A stretch of DNA of 64,000 bases from Nectonema munidae (lineage: Eukaryota > Nematomorpha > Nectonematoida > Nectonematidae), in NCBI GenBank assembly GCA_030549495.1, contig JAUIRK010000036.1, forward strand, positions 186,001 through 250,000, given 5' to 3'. A model generated the notes under the pieces. That model was not told the origin of the DNA, did not search any database, and saw only the letters and a list, made by a program, of their open reading frames with translations. Position numbers and translations under genes: made by a program. Below are positions 34,501-42,740 of this stretch, in pieces. Each line of letters starts with the position of its first letter. Position 1 is the first letter of the stretch.

Positions 34501-36698
34501 TATGATATATTTATAAAAATAAATAAAAAAAAAATTTTTTTTGATAGGAAACGTTTTATTGCGTTTATATTAACTTTTTTCCAAATAATGGATTATTTTG
34601 TTTACAAGATCGAGCTGTAAGCGGTGATTGTTTGGAGTGGAAAAATTTTATGGCGTAAGTTGATCGCATTCTTCTATGATTTATTCTTCAGCTCGGATAT
34701 GTCTGCATCTCAGATGTCAATCAGATTCTCATTCATATTTAATAATAACATGCCAGAGCTTATTATATATTTAAATATGGAAATGAAAAAATATACTTAA
34801 GATAAAAAATTTCAAAAAATATTTTCCATACACATTGAAACTCCATTTTAAAATTCCACACAAAATAACTTTGAAATTGCGGTTTTATTTCATGGAAACA
34901 ATATGATTGGTTGTAATGCTTATGTATATATGCTTTCATAATCTGTAAAGTTGAACGGGGGTAGACAACTTGTAATCTAGATGTAAGATTTCATATACCT
35001 GATTGGGGGAAATGATGTTACAAAAGTTATTACCTATATTTTTGCAATTTTCACGATTTTAAATAATACATTTCTCAATTAATTAGAGAATAACAAAATA
35101 TTCCTTAAAAAATCAAAAAATATAGGACGGCTAAGGGATTTTTAACTTATGTTTAGGGTTAAATAATGATATTTTTATAATATATTGCAAAAAGAAAAAG
35201 ATTTTTCAGCTTTAGGGGTAGGGAAAGATAATGCCATTTTTAAAATATATTTTCATAAACTGAAGCTAGATAATTTTGTTGTCTCCGGCATTAATTATAC
35301 TAGATTAAAATATTAGTAAAATTGAATAAAACTCTTCTTTGTTTTTACAAAAATGCCGGACCCAACAAAATTAAAAGGTTTTTGTTTAAGCTATAATAAT
35401 TTAATTAGGGGCAGGAAATTTAATTCAGAAATTTATTTATATGATTTGCAGTACATGCATTTAACATTGCTTATCACGACTAAATGAAATTTTCGGAAGT
35501 AAACATTTTAAAATTGATAAAGGGTAAAGGTGAAGCGTTGGGTGTTTTCATCGAGAAGACACAATTGCGCCGATTGTATCGAACTATGAAGAAAGTAGGC
35601 TTGGTGCGGGATCGAGCACAAGACCCTGAGTCATCGAAGTACAGTATATAACCAACCTTACTCACGCCCCTATTTCTGTTCAGAAATATTAGTTCCTGTA
35701 GTTTATCAATAAAAATATAAGCATCTGTATTTAACTTTTTTTAACACTGCGAATCGGAGCACAAACTTGTGTGTTCCTCCCAACCACCTATATAAACCCC
35801 TACTCAACCCTATATATATTTTCTATAGAGAGCAATATAAATAAACCAACACAAATAAAGATGCTTTCCAAAAAATATCCAGAATTATCAGAAGTTTATG
35901 ATGAGAAATTTTTGTTTGCTGAAAAAAGAAAGTCTGGATTTTCGCTAGAAGAAACGAAGGCGGCATTAGTAGAAGTTGAAAAAGTGCTTGACATTCTGGA
36001 GTCTTCTTTCTCGTTTGGTAAGAAGTATAATAATTGATTTTTATTTAGAACTTTTTTTTATCAGCATACAAAATAGGAAGTGAACATTTTCTTACCCCTT
36101 TTCAGAGCCACAATTTTCAATACTAATTGTCTGCTTTGATATTCGCTTAGATCCCAAAAGTACTAATTCATCTTTCAACAAGGATTATAAAAATTACAAA
36201 GATAAACAAAAATTTATGAACAAGAAGGAAATATTAGAATCCTGAAAGACGGAAAATAATAGCAGAATTATTGATAGCGTATGAGATGCGTTAAAAGAGT
36301 ATGAATTGAGGAACATCACATCTAAGGATGAATGAAGGGACATCCCTCTCTTCCGTGCACAAACTTATATAAGACAGAAAGGCGTGCTAAAAGAAGATAG
36401 GACTGCCAAGAAAATAGGAGTCTCACATTTTTAAGAATTAATACAGTATGCTGTACCTTAATGATGTTAAAATCGCATATACATATGTTTATTTTGTCAA
36501 ATAGATAATGAATACGCTCTTTGCAATTGCGTTACAATTTCTGATATTTTCATCACCGTCTTCCTGCACAAGATCCTTGAATTGGGTTATGCTGGAACGC
36601 TCTGGAGTAAGCCGATTGACAAGCCATGCCGGCCCAAACTAAATCGGTACTTTAGGAAATTGTCTTCAATGCCTTTTTACTGCAAAACTTTCGACTAA
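22300..36698 (+). CDS. GDAP1-like glutathione S-transferase-fold gene, copy 1 (four exons, N-terminus missing)
   Basis: Exons 22300-22501, about 32155-32337, 35829-36017 and 36505-36698 have matching phases (0, then 1 at each junction) and together encode 255 residues and a stop. Order: thioredoxin-fold half (VLLLINYLEI, cis-Pro loop CTVPVYVD, then TQSSEI); the helical loop with APIGVLHVGVSMHP; helix MLSKKYPELSEVYDEKF and ALVEVEKVLDILESS; and the last helices VTISDIFITVFLHKILELG with N-capping TISD. The MHP(E/P)L helix, the YPE...EKVLD helix and the C-terminal block fit GDAP1 best. GDAP1 is a GST-like protein of the outer mitochondrial membrane, but this one lacks the hydrophobic C-terminal tail and may be soluble. 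The usual Glu/Asp before Ser in the glutathione-binding turn is Gln. The exon 2 acceptor is abnormal (see that entry). Introns of 9.7, 3.5 and 0.5 kb, the first two full of transposons. Could also be another GST class. Confidence 0.75.
24368..26492 (-). mobile_element. unclassified TIR element with its own gene, inserted in the hAT
   Basis: It splits the hAT transposase between LHRYALASRTLPF and EDVVHMVN. Its ends are near-inverted repeats: left TTTTCTGTTGTCAGAAGTTT (about 24371) and right, read inward, TTTTTGCTGTCAGAATTTTT (about 26490). These share TGTCAGAA and most flanking Ts. No target duplication is obvious. Inside is a minus-strand gene of a family I know only as uncharacterised arthropod proteins (next entry). 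About 2.1 kb. The superfamily is unknown to me. Confidence 0.6.
24590..26269 (-). pseudogene. uncharacterised protein family, putative transposase of the nested TIR element
   Basis: Minus-strand blocks in order. MYRKCLNDPDRFSYICGKVT starts at 26269. Then come the Cys motifs HISCRTCVEGLRRWM and DHCTDCYFC; an acidic Ser-rich stretch; LIDLVRDLALSKESAQLMGS with RLKQDNLF; EWRLFLDSS; QWLICGDLKV; LMGLQG; FPCFLCLWDSRADD; QKILLPPLHEKLGLMKNFIK with AL; and EEQVERFHQDIRMMEERYQG with a W-rich ending near 24620. These blocks and their order match a protein type I remember from many predicted arthropod proteomes; its function is unknown to me. A 60-nt intron-like segment (25342-25283, GTAATT...TTTCAG) splits GDLKV from VGILMGLQG. 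Frames change several times, so this copy is dead. The two Cys clusters suggest a zinc-binding N-terminus. Confidence 0.6.
27481..27630 (+). mobile_element. hAT-type MITE with 8-bp duplication
   Basis: Starts CAGGGGCGTAGCCAGG and ends GGCTACGCCACTG; CGTTCAAC lies on both sides (27473-27480, 27631-27638). It contains a long G-run followed by a long C-run. Nested in the hAT at 23233-27787, so younger than it. Confidence 0.85.
27916..28053 (+). mobile_element. MITE family B, intact copy
   Basis: TTAACCCATTTAAGACCAAG at the left and GGTCGTAAATGGGTTA at the right. GCAGACGA occurs three times, spaced 21 and 33 nt; TGTTCC...GGAACA follows. Best reference copy of family B. Confidence 0.85.
28342..28419 (-). 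mobile_element. MITE family B, partial copy beside the piggyBac end
   Basis: Minus strand shows ACCATAGAAATCAGACGATA, AAAGTCATTGAAAAAAGCAG and GATGAAATTACTTATG. It matches the CCATAGAAATCAG subtype at 50407-50544. The CCC end is missing where the piggyBac TIR begins. Confidence 0.65.
28822..30516 (-). pseudogene. piggyBac transposase
   Basis: Three pieces. The N-terminal piece is acidic and Ser-rich (MSSSDNSSSTFSDSDNETSQ, 30516-30202). A middle piece (30097-29789) has KFSVSYLLAYFGSLIYIGQN and FLRSCLGRDMF. The main piece (29826-28822, 334 residues) starts MYWNPHSAVTIDEQLVTFRG, with the first catalytic Asp in TIDEQ, the second in YTDRFF, and GGVDVNKMLRAYKSYKPNRK with the third, then WTFALFSNYLDISVLNSW. 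A C-terminal Cys-rich finger follows: CFLCIS...CAKCGNMVCKYH. A segment with AG-ending pyrimidines between 30202 and 30120 could be an intron. The middle and main pieces overlap in different frames, so there is at least one frameshift and the copy is probably inactive, though the catalytic part is whole. Confidence 0.85.
30841..31438 (+). mobile_element. hAT-type non-autonomous element nested in piggyBac
   Basis: Left end CAGCGATGTCAAACATGCGG; right end, read inward, CAGGCATGTCAAACTCGGAG. TTTTACAC is duplicated exactly on both sides (30833-30840, 31439-31446). 598 bp, no transposase. Confidence 0.88.
32155..32337 (+). CDS. GDAP1-like copy 1, second exon (acceptor altered)
   Basis: By alignment with 60361-60543 the exon is 183 nt, same size and phase. 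It encodes LPKDCDLYAKQESLITLINN, then APIGVLHVGVSMHPPLQGNE and ISESSKSILAKF. Donor GTATTT from 32338. At the homologous acceptor the plus strand reads CCTTTTTTAT before GTTGTGG: the AG is AT. An AG at 32171-32172 would restore an in-frame acceptor and cost six residues, but an out-of-frame AG at 32167-32168 comes first. Either the site has moved by 18 nt or copy 1 is failing. The coding frame itself is intact. Confidence 0.75.
32405..33300 (-). mobile_element. Tc1/mariner-type transposon remnant
   Basis: Minus strand: a helix-turn-helix part FASFRKRIADIA...STVYNVRNRIREMG (about 33220-33130), then FGLDETRIP, the C-terminal catalytic block ITPLDYAICDKL (about 32620-32590) and EWYNMAVDLVKKRCPYFRQR with VKAVVNNEDG. 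PLDYAI is the third catalytic Asp motif of mariner relatives. The middle is deleted and stops are frequent. Terminal repeats were not identified. It lies in the intron of GDAP1-like copy 1. Confidence 0.7.
33585..33911 (+). other. open frame resembling the C-terminus of an RTE-type LINE
   Basis: The 108-residue frame holds GRRWNEKKLENIRLKESNAQ with DKIKWRLGI, reminiscent of the RW...A.DR..WR ending of RTE-like LINE proteins. No other part of a LINE is attached, so this is a weak call. Confidence 0.3.
33961..34585 (+). repeat. direct repeat, three copies of about 200-210 bp
   Basis: Copies start at ATATTCTTAAAGAC near 33963, 34161 and 34371. Each contains ATACTCTGTCTTTGA, CTATTTAATACT, TTGAAACTGGG and GGAAA(A)GTTTTATTGCG. 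The first lacks about 18 bp (ATTATTACCC region) and is the most diverged; the second and third are nearly identical. Confidence 0.85.
34586..35538. other. intronic AT-rich DNA
   Basis: No gene or named repeat recognised between the triple repeat and the SINE. Confidence 0.35.
35539..35670 (-). repeat. tRNA-derived SINE copy 4
   Basis: Minus strand: GGGGCGTGAGTAAGGTTGGT, B-box CTCGATCCC, CACCAAGCC, then tail GTTCGATACAATCGGCGCAA and TCTCGATGAAAACACCC. Its whole length matches the copy at 120-260. Confidence 0.8.
35829..36017 (+). CDS. GDAP1-like copy 1, third exon
   Basis: Acceptor TTTTCTATAG, donor GTAAGA from 36018, 189 nt. Joined to the previous exon it reads ESNINKPTQIKMLSKKYPEL, then SEVYDEKFLFAEKRKSGFS and ETKAALVEVEKVLDILESS. 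The copy 2 exon (63736-63924) is the same size and begins EAFLNKPAHLKMLSAKYPEF. Confidence 0.85.
36505..36698 (+). CDS. GDAP1-like copy 1, last exon
   Basis: Acceptor TTGTCAAATAG before 36505; the phase fits the preceding donor. It reads DNEYALCNCVTISDIFITVF, LHKILELGYAGTLW, then RPKLNRYFRKLSSMPFYCKT and FD followed by TAA at 36696-36698. VTISD is the N-capping box of the GST C-terminal domain, and the block aligns with TLADVSLAVTLHRLKFLG of GDAP1. No hydrophobic tail follows. Confidence 0.8.
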
Positions 36699-38330
36699 CT
36701 TTTAAATTATTTCTTCATTTTTAAAGTACTTATTTAAATTTTTTTACTTTTTTCGAATAAACATTATATTGATTATATTTAAAAAAATGTTAATAAAATA
36801 TAAATAATTTTTTCATTAACTTTATCTTTACTCATAGGGTTCTTTTGGAGCAGTAATCGCCAACATTTGCATTCTAAAGTAGGATTCAAACCACTAAATT
36901 AAAAAATTAGCACTTCGATATTTAAGAAAACTTACGTTTTGATAATAAATAAAATGCGGTTAATAAGGTCTCTTTGTTTTAAATACCGTTATCTTTGAAC
37001 ATAAGATGAAGGAAAATTTGAAGAAATTTTGTTAAGTCGAACATGTGTCGAATTGAAAAGTAAAGCTTTTCACAACCAAATGTTCAGAACCGATTTGATC
37101 GTTAATTGTAAAATTTAATAGCATAAAAGGGAGCCTACAAAAAATATTTAGTAAATGTATTAGATCTAGAATGAGTTTTTCATTTTCTTTCAATTATAAT
37201 TATGACAGATTCAACTAATTTCATGCTTGACTTCGATGTAAAAAACCTAAATTCAAAGATTTACATATATTGAAGATCGTATTTAAAAGTTATTATAAGT
37301 TGAGTGAAGACGTGTAAGTAAGATTTGATACAATAAAAAGATATTTTAAGGATTTGTTTTAGTTATCAATAAAAATGGACGAAATGTATTAACATGAATA
37401 CTATTAATAAACTCTTAGAAAAAATATATATTTTGTATGCAGTTGTGATGTGGCAAGTCAAAGGGAGGTAACAAAGATATTTTCAAAAATTAAAACATCT
37501 TATATGGAATAATATCCAAAATGGTTTTGACTAAATATCTGAAACCAATAATATTAAAAAATTATCAAAATGGCATTGTAGATAGCAAAATCGCTATAAA
37601 AAAATTAGTGTAAACTTCTTGAGCGTGACTAATTTATGCCAAGATCAATAAAACTACATTAACAATGCATACTTTTAATTCAATTATGTTCTAAAGTTAA
37701 TGTTTTTTAAATTTGTTTGATTGAATTGACTTAGCTTGTATGCCGCAAAGGCTCGAAAGCTGGCTTAGTGCTGATAGGTTGAGGTGACTGAAAATGTCAG
37801 CCAATTACAGAGAAATAAAGAAAAGAAAAGAAAACTCAATGAAATATGGTCCGGGAGTCAAGCGAGTAGGAAGTAAGGATGAAAAGGTGCGTATTGTGTA
37901 ATCAATAAGACAAGATACATAAAAAACATATTTTAGATTATTATTAATTTCAAGGGGGAGGGGGGAGCGTAAATGATTTTCTACTTTTTAATAAAATGAG
38001 CACTTAATCTGTAAGTTTTTGGGATGAGCTGTGAGAGATTTGATATGCGTATGCATATTTTCTGTATAAAAGTACACTAAAATTTTCAAATAGGCAACTT
38101 GTATGAGTACATTGAAATAACAGATGATTGTAATTTTCAGTATTATCACAGCCAAATCTACAAAAGGATGCATTACATTTTTATCAAGTATAAAAAAATT
38201 TTTACAACAGCAGCAATCAGTGTGCCATCTAATTAACTCGGAAAGAACACAAGATATGCCCTCGTTTCTACATTGAACAAATCTCAATTTCCAATCTTAA
38301 TCCAATCTCGTTTTCTCAATTTCCAAATCT
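36699..38330. other. gene-free DNA after GDAP1-like copy 1
   Basis: No coding signal recognised. The 3'UTR and poly(A) site of copy 1 should lie within the first few hundred bases. Near 37738-37800 a GC-richer stretch (GCCGCAAAGGCTCGAAAGC) may be a repeat end. Confidence 0.3.
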
Positions 38331-38339
38331 CTGGTCCAT

Positions 38340-39420
38340 TTCAGAATTAATATTTTCATTTAAGCATTACTTGAAAGAGGAAAGGGGTACATTGGATCGA
38401 ACGGATTCGAAAGAGAGTGCTTGTCTGGCATGAGAATCAACAAATTCATTTCCTAAGATACCTTAGTGCCCTCTGGACGAGACAAACCTTATAGATAAAT
38501 GATCTTTCAACAAGGATTAGGTTTTAAAAATTTTGTATATTAAGGAGCATTTGGAGGATTTGGACTTGAGTTTTAATAGTAAGGCGATAAGGGTTGTTTA
38601 GGAAAATGAGTCGATTAATAATTTTGTAAACTAATAGAAGGTTTGCTTCTAGCGTTGATAAAATATTAGTGCTTTACTTTTCTAGTTTTCTTTCCTAAGC
38701 ATCATTGTACATTTAAATTATGTTGTATATGATATTTTCATAACTTATATTTCGTTTTTTTTCTTTTACTTTTTTTTTATATCGTTTTTTTCTTTTATAT
38801 TTTTTATATCGTTTATTTAGTTAGGATATCTCCTTAAGCGGCTTTATGGCCTTGCGAAATATCCTATCACATATCGCATTCTATCTTTTGTTATATTCCA
38901 TATCTATATTATTTTTTATGTGTGTATGTAAACCTTGTTATCTTAACTCTATGATAAATAAACTTCTTCTTCAATAGAAGGTTTGCATCTGGATCATTAC
39001 CCTGAACCTCAAACATAAGGTCATCATCTTAAAATCCCTGATAAAAGCATTCAAAAAATTGAGAATTTGAGTGTCTTTCGGTGAAATTGTTCTGTCTTTT
39101 AAATAAGATTTGATAAACTTAACAAGATATAAAGGAAGGTTCATGTTCATCATATTATTTAGTATACAATCATGACAAGCGAAGTTTGTTATGCACTGTT
39201 TTGTCTTAAAGCATTCGTATATCTTCGATGCTAAACGTTATACTGCTATATCTGCAGAGTTTTAATTTATATAGGTAAACTGAAGCGGGTTTATACCTTT
39301 AGACTGGGTAATATGATCAATCGTTCTTATACCAACAACTTTTTCAAGACCTATACATGGTAGAAGAGTGATGGACCTCCAACTGAAATATTTAATTGTG
39401 AACTAGAAAATTTAGGTAGA
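38340..39420 (-). mobile_element. LINE fragment: reverse transcriptase to RNase H
   Basis: Minus strand, right to left: FKRGLLLVLLPKF (about 39450), RSITLLPCIGLEKVVG (about 39340), INPLQFTYINKNSADIA-like text, MNMNLPLYLVKFIKSYLKDR with TIS (39150-39090), DPDANLLLVYKIINRLIF on the far side of an insertion, and FVSSRGH.GILGNEFVDSHA with RQAL (about 38480-38410). These are the palm, thumb and RNase H parts of a LINE distinct from the one at 9039-14343. Many stops and frame changes. Interrupted by the LINE end at 38652-38973. Confidence 0.7.
38652..38973 (+). mobile_element. 5'-truncated LINE 3' end with 18-bp target duplication
   Basis: AATAGAAGGTTTGC(T/A)TCT flanks it at 38634-38651 and 38974-38991 (17 of 18 identical). 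The insert ends ATGATAAATAAACTTCTTC, a CR1/Jockey-like 3' end, and has no coding part. It sits inside the LINE fragment 38340-39420, which continues on both sides. Confidence 0.75.
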
Positions 39421-39454
39421 AGTACTAATAATAATCCTCTTTTAAAGATAAAAC

Positions 39455-40490
39455 GGGAGAATTTAAGACATGTATTAAATATATTAATAAGAAAATTCGA
39501 TATTAGAGGAAATACGAATTTGATATGACTATAGGAGATCATATACACTCCTGAGGAAGTTTTAAATTTGATATAACATTTTTAGCTTCCACAAAAGTGA
39601 TTGGGATACATGGGTTAAGAGTCAAAGGAAGTGAAGAATAGCAGACGGGGTTTTGGGAAAAAGTATTCTAAACTTTGAACTAAGTTATAATACGCTTTGC
39701 AGTGGTATCATGAAGTAAGCTAAAATTGCTTGTTTGTGTTTTGATTTTTTTTAATTTGGAGAATTTTTATTAATTGAAAATTTCTTAAAACTCAATTATT
39801 ATTATTAATGTTTTTAATTTTTTAAGCACTTATACAAGCAGGACAATAATTTCAAAAATATCTTATATATAAAACCTATCTACAAATTATTCGAATCTTA
39901 CAAATATAGAAAAACATTCATAAAATGGGCATCCGTTTTAAAAAAAATTTTGCTCTTCTTGTGTGTTTTTTACAGAATTTAAGTCTGATTATGCTATATT
40001 CAAAAATACTAATAGTTTTTGTTCAATAATGACTACACATGTTATACTTTTGTTTTTATTTACATTAAAAATATCTAAGAATATATATTGATCTGAAGGA
40101 AAAGACCAACAGTAATATGCTTTTTTTCATGGCTAGAATATCTCCTTTCATCTTGCTATTCAGTGTAGTTTCTACAGTTATTAGGAGAATTTGTGGTCTT
40201 AGAAAATCCATTTTCCTCCCTCTTAGATTGTTATAACTCTGCAAAAGTTCTTGAATACTAAATATACATTCTGAACTTCTTTTCAAATAAATTGTTCACA
40301 AATAACAATAGCTTTTTCTGCATTTCCTCCATTTCTCATTTGATTGTCTATCCCATAGCAAGATAAAACAAGGATATTTAGGGTCAGTACCAATTGCATT
40401 CTTAATATTTGAGACAGAACCTAAAAAAAATTGCTACACTTTCTTTAATCATATAAACTAATTAATAAGCTTTAAGTATGATAAATTCAA
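39455..40490. other. gene-free DNA
   Basis: No gene recognised; AT-rich, unplaced repeat remains. Confidence 0.3.
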
Positions 40491-40499
40491 ATGTATGTT

Positions 40500-40760
40500 T
40501 TTTTACCTCTAAAATTTTGTCATTTCCAAAAAAAATTTTTGATAGTCGTCTTCTCCCTTTGTAAATTCTTTCAATTACCTTGGAATTACTTTGACTCGTG
40601 ATCTTTCGTGGAGTAATCACTGCACTAATATCCTTGTCAAGATAAAATTTTACACTAGCAAATTCAAGAAACAAGCCCCTTACTTAAATTATACTGTTCG
40701 TAAATTTCTTTTTGCTCCTATATCTTAAATTATTGTGTTTTGCTTTAGGGTTTTTTTTTA
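40500..40760 (+). mobile_element. LINE reverse-transcriptase fragment
   Basis: Plus strand reads NYLGITLTRDLSWSNHCTNI, then LVKIKFYTSKFKKQAPYLN and RKFLFAPIS before a stop. (K/N)YLGI..T.DLSWS.H is the thumb-side motif of CR1/Jockey-type reverse transcriptases. Only this piece is present. Confidence 0.6.
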
Positions 40761-40939
40761 TTTATTCCAATTCTCGTTTTATGAGTTTGACACTATGAAA
40801 AGAAACCGTTTAAAGGGTTAAAGTTCTTTGGTTGCAACTGAGACATTTCAGGTTACACTTTGGTTCCATTTCATAAAATGCTAAATAATAGTTTTTGACG
40901 TGATTTTTAAACACAGGTAACGACAGGTATAGATTTTCA

Positions 40940-41960
40940 AATAGCCACTTTTTATTTTTGTTTCAGTGAAGAAAGCTTCAAACTGCACAAGTTCAGCACC
41001 AAGTGTTTGATCTAAATCATCATTATAATTCAGCAACTAATTTTGCAGCAGCGCTTCGATCTTATTGTAGTCCAATGAATCCAGTTTTCTCAAAAAACCG
41101 AAAAGATTCTATACTTATATATAGATCCTATGAATCTCATAGGATTTTGAAAGTTGCTCCAAAGATCTCAGATATTGATCAACTACACGGAGAAAGTACT
41201 GAACTCCAAATTTTTCAGATGCAGAAAGTGTAGCTTCTCTTAATCTTCCATAATCGGATGGATTAAAGCGCTTACTTCGATAACGTTCGCATGTCTTTAC
41301 ATATTTATCAGTTCCAGACATTACTCTCCCTTTTCCGAAAGTGCTCTCGTTTTTCACTCACAAAAGACTGCAGAGACTTCAATGCTGCTACTGCTGTGTT
41401 CAAATCCAGTTTGGGATCTTGCAGTTTATCACCTTTAGCGTTAACTTGAGGAATAATGTTGTACCAAAATTCATCGTAAATACCAGTCTCCAATTTGCAC
41501 ATCTTGTCGTGGAGACCTTTTGCCTCTGAACGTATTTTGGGTGTTTAAAGAAATTCATCAATCCTACAAATCTCTCAACGGGTGTATCATGATTCTTGCA
41601 TCTGAAAATCAGAGATAGTTGATCAGCGTTACCTTCATCAGCTGTGGAATCAAGCGCGACTGAATAGTATTTTGACACTTTTATGGGTGAAGTAATTTCG
41701 TTGAAAACTTGAATGTCCATTAGTGTAACAATTTCTTCACAGAAAGTTGAAGACAAATAGTTTGTATGGCAAGAATCACTAACCTAATGTGTTGTCCTAG
41801 GAAATTATCATATTCTGCCAAAAGTTCTAGTAACCCAAAGTAGTTGCCATTGTGAGAACGATCCAAATTTCATCATCTCCACGGAGAGTGAGGCCTTTCT
41901 CCCATACCAACTTAACACACTGACCAGTCGTTTAACCTTCGTATACCACTGTAAGGCTTT
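40940..41960 (-). mobile_element. hAT-type remnant, ZMYM1-like
   Basis: Minus strand: FNEITSPIKVSKYYSVALDS with TADEGNADQLSLIFR (about 41700-41590; the hAT first catalytic Asp block), VERFVGLMNFF, CANWRLVF, KLDLNTAVAALKSLQSFVSE (about 41410-41340), RYRSKRFNPSDYGRL-like text and YNDDLDQTLGAELVQFEAFF (about 41030-40965). The order is that of hAT transposases related to vertebrate ZMYM1. Frame changes are frequent; no termini found. Confidence 0.65.
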
Positions 41961-42354
41961 TTACTCCATTGTTTATTTTAGATCAAAATTTTGATGTTAA
42001 ATAAATATGTAAGATAGTTTTAAAAGAACATGTAAATTTAAAGAGCTTTCAGATTAATTAATTTTTTTTACTTTTTTGAGTAAACTATAAATTTTGGAAC
42101 CAATATGTGGTTTGACCGTCAAAACAAAATTTTGATTAAAATTTTTTCTTCCTCTTTTTCTCTAAAATTTTTATTAACGGGTTCCTCCTTGGTAATTTAG
42201 ACACAAATTAAGTATTTTTGTAATTATATAATGATAAAATGTTATGCAAAAAAATAAAAATTAACGCCATCTATAAACTTTTATTTTAAAAAAGACAATT
42301 TGAACACATCAAATAGTTTACTGAAATTACATAAACAGTGTACAAAAAATTGTT

Positions 42355-42740
42355 CTACATATCAGAATAACAAGTAGGACATGATAGAAAAGAATGTTCC
42401 GGTATCGAACAATATCCACTGCCAGTGTAGCTGCTTTCAACGTTTTCTCCTTGTGAAAAAAAGCCATAATATGATAAATGATTTTTGATGGGCCTAGAAA
42501 TTTGTGAAACCTTAGGGCGAATGAGCATTGATTGTTCGCAAAGTTTGTGAGATAAATGCTTCAAAAAAATTTTCTCCCGCCTTCTCTAGTTGAACGATGT
42601 TTATTACAATTAAAATTGTAAATCACCCAAGAATCAAAACCTTCAACATCCAAGTAATTAATGAAAATGACCACGGTCCATCTTCTACCAGGTTTATAAG
42701 AAATCATCAAATTTATAGGTTCATACGTTTGAAACCGCTG
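42355..42740 (-). mobile_element. second piggyBac fragment (C-terminal part)
   Basis: Minus strand: KPGRRWTVVIFINYLDVEGF with DSWVIYNFN (about 42690-42600), then HLSHKLCEQSMLIRPKVSQI and KNHLSYYGF (42545-42470). These align with RKWTFALFSNYLDISVLNSW and LSYYGFES of the transposase at 28822-30516 but are clearly another lineage. The right side is cut where a LINE begins near 42740. Confidence 0.7.

Noticed and set aside
37988-38287. 99-residue minus-strand frame as a host gene
   Set aside because: Composition follows AT background; no motif or splice context.
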